From positions 1-21,688 of the IMG/VR virus record IMGVR_UViG_3300004097_000067: 21,688 nt of DNA. One strand, written 5' to 3'. The number at the start of each line of letters is the position of its first letter. The first letter of the stretch is position 1. Position numbers and translations under genes: made by a program. The stretch comes from a virus. Under the pieces are notes generated by a model, which was not told the DNA's origin, did no database searches, and worked only from the letters and a program-made list of their open reading frames with translations. Shown in pieces: positions 14,494-21,688 of this stretch.

Positions 14494-17400
14494 TTATCTA
14501 ACTCTACTCATGCTAATAGGCGCACTACCATGTGTTATGGTCTTAGGTGACGGTCTATTGGCTGCGGCGTTGTTAGGCGTTGCGGTAGGTAGCCTATTAC
14601 CCGGTCTAGTATTTTCAGCTATGTCGTCTAGTGTTGCCGCCATACGTTGAAGTTCAGACAGTTGAGATTCTAACGTAGTTTGTGCCTTGTTAAATATCTC
14701 CATGTGTGCGGTTGTGATTGAGGATTTAACGTCTGATAGCTCACGCTGTTTAGTGGCTATCTTGTCTGCTATCTCCGTCTTCACAGTTTCCGCATACTGC
14801 TTACTGTCCACTTTAGACCCCGGTGTCTTGGCGATCACTTTAGCTGCGCTTACTACACTGTTTGCTATCTCAGTATTCCCGCCACCTACACCGACAGATG
14901 TTGGAGCTGCTTCAGAAACTTTAACTTTAGACAATGCAGTATTAACATCCTTAGCTGCTTTCACTTTCTGTATGTTCGACTTACCTACATCAGTTGCTAC
15001 ATTATTATCTGTAGGTCCCATTTTAACCGTACCCTCCACAGCATCGTCATTTTTACTGACGGTGGGAGTTCTGGCTAGTTGTTTGACAGTCGCATACTTC
15101 GATACGTAAGAGAAGCCCTTAGACGCACGTTTTGTTAAGTAGTCATACGTTTCACGGTAAGTTCTGAATCTACCCTTATCCGAGAATACTGGCATGTTTG
15201 ACGCTGCTTGGGTTTTAAAGTCTTTAGCTGCGATTCTATCCGGCGTCCTATATAGGTTTCTGAGGAAGCGCGCCGCCCCAGTTGGTCCTAAGAAGTGTGC
15301 CATATATAGATCGGCAGGGGCTGGTTTAACACCGCTCGGTAGAGAACGTTGTACAATCTTAGACCCCGACTTCAAGTACTCAGCACCCATAAGTGCATTC
15401 GCCACACCGTCCATTCTACCCGCACCCGCTGGAATACCGTACTTATTACCATGACGTCCGATAGTTTCCTTCCAAGTGCCATCGAGGAACTGATATAGTC
15501 CTTTGGCTGTAGAGGTCTTAGCTCCCGCGTATGGGTTAAGCGATGACTCCAACATACCTACAGTTAATAACAGATTCTCATCTACGCCAGTAGCTTTAGC
15601 CACCTCCTTAAGCATTGCTGAGACCGAAGCCTTATCATTCCCGGCTAGTTTTATACGACCGTACGCACTGTCTTGATCGACCCCTTCTTGGAAATCGGCA
15701 ATCGGTATACGTGTGTTGTACTTCTCAAAACTACCGCCTGAAGAACCGCCCCCGCCCCCTGCACTTTTAGCAAGTGGTGTGTTACTAGTGGGACTGGAGT
15801 TAGTGCCCGGTTTCGTATCCAGTTTGCTAATTTCATTGGCAGCGTCACTGGCAGTCTTACGTTTAGGTTTAGTAACCTCGTCTGTGTTTAATAACGAATT
15901 TTTGTTATCATTAGCTGACTGCTCCACAGATTTGGATTTCTTCACTAGGTCGCGTAAGTACTGTACATTACCGTCAGTTGTCGACATGTCACTGTTTAAA
16001 GTATCTACGTCACCGAATGGGCTAGTTCCTATCTCCCACACGCTTATTGACTCACCGCCAGAACTTACATTAGTAGCTATCACAGATAAGGCAACCTCTA
16101 CTAAATATGTGGCATTTGGAGACACCACAATAGCTAGGGGATTAACTTTACCTAATCGATTCGATATCTCCGACATGTACCTAGTTAGTACTGGTACGAA
16201 ACGACTCCTAAACCATTCAGTCCAATTTAGGCGATGTGTTTCATCGTTAGGATTTAATCCAAACTTAGGTAGGAATATTTTCATTACCTTCTCTAAGTCC
16301 ATATCAACCGAAACAGAACCGTTACTAGTTGTTGAGTTATTTACAACAACTTCCTCTAGTTCCCACAGTAAGTTTATTTTATCCACGTATAGGTTTGTTA
16401 GTCCATACGCTTTTAAACGAATAGCTTCAATCGCATTTACGTTCCCGCCACTTCGTTTGTTAGACGCGGTGTCGTTCGCAACGGATGTAAGCTTAAACTT
16501 ACTACCGCCTGCTGTAGATTTAAGATCGCCTGAAGTATCTTTATCTGATACTTTTGGCATGTCAGCATTTGATGTATCGGTTATTTCTTTTTTAGCTACG
16601 CGACGTCCGCGTCTACCTGAGGCTTTAATCGCAGGTGCAGGCAAGTTAGCTGCGTCTAAATCTGAAACTGTTTCCGATTCAACTGGTGCTTTTACTTTCT
16701 TTCTACGGCGGCCATTTGTCTTTTTGCCTTCAGAAGATATCATTTTAACGATGCCCTCTTTTGCCTCTTCTTCAACTTCTTTAACATCTTCTCCCGATAA
16801 CATGTCGGCACCGCCTAGCCAGCCACCTATCGTATCACCGATACCTCTGCTGCCGAAAGGTGATGAGACGTTGGCGTATGTTGGGTGAGAAACTGGTAAT
16901 GATACAGAGCCATGTACCTTTAACATTGTCTTAGGGTCTATCTTTTCAGGATCGTCTAAGTCTAGCATGTTAATAGATGGTGCGTTTTGCTTAACACGAG
17001 TTGTCCACAGCATGTAGATTGGGAAGAATCTACCGTATAGCCATTTCTCAAATCGCAGTACATCTTCAGGCTCTTCAGTGTCGATGTCGAATAGCTTAGC
17101 TAATTCATTAGTTACTTCTTTATTCACACCCTTGATGGTAGATAGTCCATCATTTCCGTATGTGGTAAATTTTGCTAATGTATCTTCTAGTTTAAACAGT
17201 GTCTCTACCTCGTCGCTGGTACCGTCTGCATAATCTTCAGTACCGTAAGCGGCTAGACGATATCTTGTCATACCGCCTTTAGTTCTGTTGATATAGCTAT
17301 ACGCACCGTAGGCTACTACAGTTACAGCGGTCGCTGCCAGTACAGCTGGTGCTGAAACAACACCAACTGCCGCCATACCTGCAACGCGTGCAGTATTAAG

Positions 17401-20400
17401 TGCTAACACCCCTGCGGTTCTACCTACAAATTTAGTAGCGCCCCATATTCCTTTACCTACACGGGATAGTAAACTACCTCTTGAGGCTCCGGCAGCAGTA
17501 GCTGCACCACTCGCTGCGGTTGCACCACTCGCCGCTGTAGATGCGCCACGCAACTTATTAAACAAACCGCCCATGCCATCAGTTAACAGACCTAGCGCCT
17601 TGCCTGCGAAACTTCCGGCAAGTGCTGCCCCTAACGGAGCCATCAGACCTTTAAGGTTACCCAATGTACCGCTTAACATTCCACTCATCTTAGAAAAGAA
17701 TCCTTCAGACGGTCCCTTTTCTTTTTTGTTCTCTTTTCTTTCTTTGCGTTTCTCAGCGCGATCAGCCTTACGTTTCTCGCGTGCCTCCTTACGTGCTTGA
17801 AATATTTCCTTGAAGCTGTTATCGCGTGTACCATCTCCGTCGGTATCGTGCGCAACTGCATCATCAACGCTTTCGGCTTCGGCCATTTTAGCATCGACAT
17901 TGTGTGCTAGACGATCATCAAGTAGTGTATATATCTCACTTAGCTTATCGACCACCTTGCCGTTACCAATGCTAAAAGTTTTCCCTAACACGCCATCACC
18001 TGAGAAGAGACCTTTAATCCAATCTTTCCCTGCACCTAATCCGTCGAGTACAACTCCTCCAGCACTCTTCAGTTTGTCGACACCCCACTTAACAGCGCCT
18101 CCGACCAGTTTACTAACCTTTTTAATAGCAGATGTGAACGGACGACCATTGACATCTACGAATTTAAAGTCGGGTTTATCTATCTCGGTTTGTGCGATGA
18201 CTACTTCTTTGTACTTATTAAAAACAGGACCAGTTATATCCTTTATAGATTTTATACGCTTACCTGTATTTCTATCTATATAGAACCCTTCTAACATTAA
18301 GGAGCGGCGCAGTCTAGGCTCATTTTCACCTGCTATATAAATATCGCCTGATGTTTTAGCTTTGTTTAATAATGACTTAGCTTGCTTATGCAGTCCTTTA
18401 GCAAATGAGACAGGCATACCTAACGCCTTAGCTACAATACCGCCTGACATTCTACCGATACCTTCTGATAGTTTCTTCCAACCCTTGTTTTTATAATAAG
18501 TGAATTGGTCTTTTTTCTTTTGTATATCCTCCTCACTTATTACTATATTTCCGGCTCGGTCGTACACAGCACCTGTTATGTCCTTTATACCTTTTATGAC
18601 TTTACCCGCAGCGTCAAAGTACTCACCTGCTTTCAATTTTTTACCAAATAGTACGACATCGCCATTCTCATCTCGGATATCAGCAATATCGAGTGCTGCA
18701 TCTTTAAAGCCTTTTAGCGTATCTCTTACTGTTCCGAAAGCGGATGTTGCGCGCGTCTTTAAACCTCTCAAGAAATTAGCCGGACTGCCGATCTTACCTC
18801 TTGCCCAAGCTAATCCATTTTTAACTTTACCGAAGCCTGCACCTGCGAGTGATGATATCCGTCTTCTAGATCTACGGGCTGCCGCACCCGCTCTTCCAAA
18901 ATAGCCATCAGAGTCATCGTCAGACGGTTCTCCACCGTTAGGCACTCCATGTGTCATCATTCTCTCAAGTATCTCGAGGATGCTTCCTAGGTCCTCTCTG
19001 TTGTTATTTTCTACTAGTTGTTCTTTTATTTCACCTACTAGCATAGTTAGCGTATCTTTAGATGTCTCGCTGGTTGGATTTCTACCGATGTCTTTTAGTA
19101 CCTCGATAAGGTTAGTATCTACTTCACCGTAAAGGGTCTGTTTTAATGAAGATGTAAACGTTTCTCCGGTTCTTTTTATCAGATCGCCTACGTCAATACT
19201 TCGACTGGTTCTGTTTTCATTGACAGCATTAGCGTCCGGTAAGAATGCTGGACTAGAGACTGGTGTTGAATTAGCAGCGACTGTTGCGGCGATATCACTG
19301 ACTATATCCTCAGTTTGGTCGTTACTAGATACATTCTTATACGAATCAAACAAATCACTGTTGACTGTGGCATTTCCGTCACTACCGACTTTGAATAGGT
19401 TTGCATCTACAAGTGCGCCATTGCCGTACATGTCTGCTATTTCAGTTATTTTTCCCTGAACCGTATCCACTGAAGATCTGATAGCTCTAATTCTATCCAT
19501 CGTCGTATTGTTTATTTTATCTTTGGCTACGTCATCCATTGTGGACATTTCGTCGAAGAAATCTTTCAGCTCGTGACCGCCATTAGTAAACGCTTCACCA
19601 CCAAGTGCGGACGGTGAGTTCACGATTTCATCTATGTTGAATCTACCTACTTTTCGGATCTTTTCGTCAAGTACCTTGCCTAATGATGTTCTAGCATCTT
19701 CGGATATTTCTTCATCGCCTACAATGTGGTTGATTAGCTCGTCTATACTTTCACGAACATATCTCTTAGTGTCCTCATCGTCGACGTCCTTGGCCAACCG
19801 TTTGTTTAAATCGTCCTTGTTAACCAAAGTGCCTGATTTGAAATCGTAAACCTTACTCTCTGACGGTTTCCCAGTTATTGAGTTGATGGAATCGTTGATA
19901 GTGGACAGCCACTTAGGGATTACATCATTTAGTGTAATGCTGTCGCGTTTAGTCCACGGTGACACTTTAGATAGCGTTTCTGCTGAAACATTATCCATAG
20001 ATGCAGTATCGCCACTATACCGTGGTGTGATGCTCTCGAACATTGTGGCTAATAGTTGCTCACTCCCTTCTAGCTCCCCTGCCTGATTTTTACGAACTAG
20101 ATCATTCATGTATTCAGGTAAGTCGTTCAACTTTCTAAGATTACCGCCTAGCTTAGCAATCGTCTCGTTACCTTCACCTTGCTCACGAAGATAGGAAGAG
20201 AACCTCTTCATGTGCGGGCTTATGTACTTGTTAGCAAATGCACCACCTGCCAGACTTGCTGCAGACTGCATTGTCTTTGCCCGCTCCTGTGCAGGACTTA
20301 AAGGACCGTCTGAGAATGGGTCGTCTTGCGGAAGTATCATATCGGACATGTTTATTGTGTCACGTGCGGTACTTCCGAAATCTCTTATCGCTGTAACTGC

Positions 20401-21297
20401 ATTCCCGCCCATATTACTTACAAAGTCGCGTACGTAATCTGCAGGAGATAATCTATCTACAAGCTTTCTTACCATCATGGCTTTTGTTACTTCGCCAAAT
20501 TCTTCTTTAGCGTAGTCTGGTAATGCGGTATTTTTTACTATTGCGTCCGTGTTTGGGATTAGACGTTCCATCGATTCACGTTGTGATGCTAGCATATCGG
20601 TTAAGACATAGTACTGTCTCCAATTTACTTCTAGCATCTTTCTTCTATATTTGTCACTTACTTGGTTGTAAGCAACCATATTTGCAGTATCACCGCGTAT
20701 TCCAGATATGATTCCGTTTAGGGAGTCTTGACGGATTGAATCAGCAGCGTCTTTTATCTCACGCTGCACTTCTTGTTCTTGCGCATCCTTACGTCCGGCT
20801 TCCTGTTCATTTCTAAGATTAGAGAATGTATCGTCTAACATTGCAGATATTTGAGACTCTCTCGGGTCTTCATTACTGCCACTGCCGCTATACTCTTTAT
20901 CCTCAGACCATTTTTCTATTTTCTTAGTTAGGCGTTCTGGTAAGTATTTTTTAAGCGTTGGGGCTGCTGATCGCGCCGCGCGCTGTAACTCACGCTTGGT
21001 CTGTGTAAGTTGTGTTTTTGCTTCTTGGTAAACTTCTCGACCTTGCACCGCCACGGTATCATATGCGTTAGCAGCTATGGTGTAGTCTTCCGGTAAGCTG
21101 TCTAGTATTAATTTACGACGCTTGCCCTCACCCAAGATAGCCTTAGCTGCAGACTTGGCCGCCTGTTTAGGCATAGCCGTTATTGCATCACGGCCTTCAG
21201 GTAGTGCGGAAGCGGCTGGTGAAAAATCCATGTCAAGGTCTAGATCATCATCTAGTCCCCAATCATCGTCTAGGTCAAAATCTAGTTTCTTACTCAT
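14494..21297 (-). CDS. Giant tail protein with lytic transglycosylase domain, phiKZ gp181-like, 2267 aa
   Basis: Probable cell-puncturing tail protein that cuts peptidoglycan during infection. An SLT-type lytic transglycosylase domain lies at about residues 1890-2030: catalytic Glu E1917 in GMLESSLNP, GLYQF at 1933-1937, and YMAHFLGPTGA at about 1998-2008. phiKZ gp181 (2237 residues, from memory) has the same size and C-terminal enzyme. Other regions in order: an acidic N-terminus, a long helical region, two IKDITG repeats (about 865-920 and 980-1035), a Lys/Arg/Glu-rich stretch (about 1166-1199), hydrophobic Ala/Gly-rich segments (about 1210-1330), two divergent RL-x-AYG modules (about 1342-1455 and 1624-1722), a Gly/Ser linker near 1847, the enzyme, then a helical tail. 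GAGG precedes the ATG by 5 bases. A terminator follows the stop. Confidence 0.88.
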   Translation of the reverse strand: MSKKLDFDLDDDWGLDDDLDLDMDFSPAASALPEGRDAITAMPKQAAKSAAKAILGEGKRRKLILDSLPEDYTIAANAYDTVAVQGREVYQEAKTQLTQTKRELQRAARSAAPTLKKYLPERLTKKIEKWSEDKEYSGSGSNEDPRESQISAMLDDTFSNLRNEQEAGRKDAQEQEVQREIKDAADSIRQDSLNGIISGIRGDTANMVAYNQVSDKYRRKMLEVNWRQYYVLTDMLASQRESMERLIPNTDAIVKNTALPDYAKEEFGEVTKAMMVRKLVDRLSPADYVRDFVSNMGGNAVTAIRDFGSTARDTINMSDMILPQDDPFSDGPLSPAQERAKTMQSAASLAGGAFANKYISPHMKRFSSYLREQGEGNETIAKLGGNLRKLNDLPEYMNDLVRKNQAGELEGSEQLLATMFESITPRYSGDTASMDNVSAETLSKVSPWTKRDSITLNDVIPKWLSTINDSINSITGKPSESKVYDFKSGTLVNKDDLNKRLAKDVDDEDTKRYVRESIDELINHIVGDEEISEDARTSLGKVLDEKIRKVGRFNIDEIVNSPSALGGEAFTNGGHELKDFFDEMSTMDDVAKDKINNTTMDRIRAIRSSVDTVQGKITEIADMYGNGALVDANLFKVGSDGNATVNSDLFDSYKNVSSNDQTEDIVSDIAATVAANSTPVSSPAFLPDANAVNENRTSRSIDVGDLIKRTGETFTSSLKQTLYGEVDTNLIEVLKDIGRNPTSETSKDTLTMLVGEIKEQLVENNNREDLGSILEILERMMTHGVPNGGEPSDDDSDGYFGRAGAAARRSRRRISSLAGAGFGKVKNGLAWARGKIGSPANFLRGLKTRATSAFGTVRDTLKGFKDAALDIADIRDENGDVVLFGKKLKAGEYFDAAGKVIKGIKDITGAVYDRAGNIVISEEDIQKKKDQFTYYKNKGWKKLSEGIGRMSGGIVAKALGMPVSFAKGLHKQAKSLLNKAKTSGDIYIAGENEPRLRRSLMLEGFYIDRNTGKRIKSIKDITGPVFNKYKEVVIAQTEIDKPDFKFVDVNGRPFTSAIKKVSKLVGGAVKWGVDKLKSAGGVVLDGLGAGKDWIKGLFSGDGVLGKTFSIGNGKVVDKLSEIYTLLDDRLAHNVDAKMAEAESVDDAVAHDTDGDGTRDNSFKEIFQARKEAREKRKADRAEKRKERKENKKEKGPSEGFFSKMSGMLSGTLGNLKGLMAPLGAALAGSFAGKALGLLTDGMGGLFNKLRGASTAASGATAASGAATAAGASRGSLLSRVGKGIWGATKFVGRTAGVLALNTARVAGMAAVGVVSAPAVLAATAVTVVAYGAYSYINRTKGGMTRYRLAAYGTEDYADGTSDEVETLFKLEDTLAKFTTYGNDGLSTIKGVNKEVTNELAKLFDIDTEEPEDVLRFEKWLYGRFFPIYMLWTTRVKQNAPSINMLDLDDPEKIDPKTMLKVHGSVSLPVSHPTYANVSSPFGSRGIGDTIGGWLGGADMLSGEDVKEVEEEAKEGIVKMISSEGKKTNGRRRKKVKAPVESETVSDLDAANLPAPAIKASGRRGRRVAKKEITDTSNADMPKVSDKDTSGDLKSTAGGSKFKLTSVANDTASNKRSGGNVNAIEAIRLKAYGLTNLYVDKINLLWELEEVVVNNSTTSNGSVSVDMDLEKVMKIFLPKFGLNPNDETHRLNWTEWFRSRFVPVLTRYMSEISNRLGKVNPLAIVVSPNATYLVEVALSVIATNVSSGGESISVWEIGTSPFGDVDTLNSDMSTTDGNVQYLRDLVKKSKSVEQSANDNKNSLLNTDEVTKPKRKTASDAANEISKLDTKPGTNSSPTSNTPLAKSAGGGGGSSGGSFEKYNTRIPIADFQEGVDQDSAYGRIKLAGNDKASVSAMLKEVAKATGVDENLLLTVGMLESSLNPYAGAKTSTAKGLYQFLDGTWKETIGRHGNKYGIPAGAGRMDGVANALMGAEYLKSGSKIVQRSLPSGVKPAPADLYMAHFLGPTGAARFLRNLYRTPDRIAAKDFKTQAASNMPVFSDKGRFRTYRETYDYLTKRASKGFSYVSKYATVKQLARTPTVSKNDDAVEGTVKMGPTDNNVATDVGKSNIQKVKAAKDVNTALSKVKVSEAAPTSVGVGGGNTEIANSVVSAAKVIAKTPGSKVDSKQYAETVKTEIADKIATKQRELSDVKSSITTAHMEIFNKAQTTLESQLSELQRMAATLDDIAENTRPGNRLPTATPNNAAANRPSPKTITHGSAPISMSRVR

Positions 21298-21316
21298 ATA
21301 AACCTCGGAAATTATT

Positions 21317-21688
21317 ATGGATTGGTTAAGTTTTACAGTACTTGCTATAGATAAGCAAGCGGTTACACGATTGAAGGAGGTTAAAGTTCTAGATATGTAC
21401 GAAGGTGCTACAAAGAACTTTCATCCTGAGGGTCTGTACTCGACAGAAATATTTGGCGCTATCGGTAGCGAAGAGCGTGATACTAACTTTGGCTACATTG
21501 ATGTAGGTATTGATATTATCGCCCCTGCCGTGGCACTTACCTTATTTGAATTGAAACGTTTGTATAAAGACGTAATGTCTGGTAAACGTTTTGCGTTATG
21601 GGATGCTAAAGCGAAGGACTTTGAACCCGCCGCGCCCGGTGACGAAGGTGCTGGAACCGGATATAGCTTTTTCATGGAGCACTACAGC
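21317..21688 (+). CDS. RNA polymerase beta-prime subunit, N-terminal part (phiKZ gp180-like), partial
   Basis: The 124 visible codons run off the end of the window. The segment HPEGLYSTEIFGAIGSEERD followed by TNFGYIDVGIDIIAPAV matches the N-terminal clamp of RNA polymerase beta-prime, where 'GLF-x-x-x-IFG' is followed by a 'G-x-I-x-L-x-x-P-V' strand. In phiKZ-like phages the virion-packaged polymerase has a split beta-prime, and its gp180 lies beside gp181. Here it lies beside the gp181-like gene, transcribed divergently with only 19 bases between the start codons. The zinc-binding cysteines of bacterial beta-prime are absent from the visible part, as is usual in these phage subunits. The ATG at 21317 has a weak CGGAAA ribosome binding site. 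A minus-strand frame on the same bases is a shadow. Confidence 0.72.
   Translation, partial: MDWLSFTVLAIDKQAVTRLKEVKVLDMYEGATKNFHPEGLYSTEIFGAIGSEERDTNFGYIDVGIDIIAPAVALTLFELKRLYKDVMSGKRFALWDAKAKDFEPAAPGDEGAGTGYSFFMEHYS

Noticed and set aside
15713-16888. 391-residue plus-strand open frame opposite the giant tail gene
   Set aside because: It is antisense to a region with clear protein features (Gly/Ser linker and RL-x-AYG modules), its product is low-complexity Ser/Leu/Pro-rich, and it has no ribosome binding site. Several other long plus-strand frames between 14687 and 20711 are shadows of the same gene.
21493-21675. Minus-strand frame opposite the beta-prime start
   Set aside because: The plus strand encodes the recognisable GLYSTEIFG motif, so the minus-strand frame is a shadow.
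1-21688. tRNA genes, CRISPR arrays, insertion sequences, integrase or attachment sites
   Set aside because: I saw no cloverleaf-like sequences, regularly spaced repeats, transposase or recombinase motifs other than UvsX, or terminal repeats. This was by eye, and a dedicated tRNA scan could still find one.

Overview
The window is a dense, moderately AT-rich segment of a large tailed bacteriophage. The best fit is the phiKZ-like nucleus-forming 'jumbo' phages (Chimalliviridae). Three observations support this. (1) A 2267-residue minus-strand virion protein carries a C-terminal lytic transglycosylase domain, the size and layout of phiKZ gp181. (2) Right beside it, divergently transcribed, is the start of an RNA polymerase beta-prime N-terminal subunit, the position and type of phiKZ gp180 (virion RNA polymerase). 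(3) There is a UvsX/RecA-like recombinase with the phage-type Walker A in which Phe replaces the last Gly. Gene names from phiKZ are recalled from general knowledge, not searched. The host is Gram-negative by implication only. No tRNA, rRNA, CRISPR array, insertion sequence or integrase is visible.

Layout. 3-1684 (+): three small unrecognised genes, with a hairpin terminator after the second. 1739-2584 (-): one unrecognised 281-residue protein, separated from the third gene by a bidirectional terminator. 2585-2744: a divergent regulatory gap with an 8-bp inverted repeat. 2745-7400 (+): an operon-like run holding the uvsX-like recombinase, a small acidic protein, a two-domain protein with a SLOG/DUF2493-type Rossmann C-terminus, a 217-residue protein that looks colinear with the extreme C-terminus of RNA polymerase beta, and two unknowns. 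7381-7818 (-): a single small gene lying antisense within the plus-strand run. 7833-12298 (+): unknown and probable virion proteins, then an accessory cluster: a DUF488-like protein (apparently with a non-ATG start), a NADAR-like protein, an unknown and a small zinc-ribbon protein. 12338-14431 and 14494-21297 (-): two large virion proteins. 21317-21688 (+): the truncated beta-prime gene, running off the window.

How the parts fit together. The two large minus-strand genes are late structural genes; the giant one probably forms part of the tail cell-puncturing device and cuts peptidoglycan during DNA entry. The beta-prime gene would make a subunit of the RNA polymerase packaged in the virion. 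The recombinase serves DNA replication and repair. The SLOG, DUF488 and NADAR genes are plausible nucleotide/NAD or anti-defence accessory genes, though their exact roles are inference. Many of the small genes have no recognisable family by eye.

The main points of interest are the possible separately encoded beta C-terminal fragment, the NADAR/DUF488/SLOG group, two pairs of internal repeats in the giant tail protein, the DUF488 gene whose conserved N-terminus has no ATG/GTG/TTG, and two divergent gene pairs whose start codons are only 14 and 19 bp apart.
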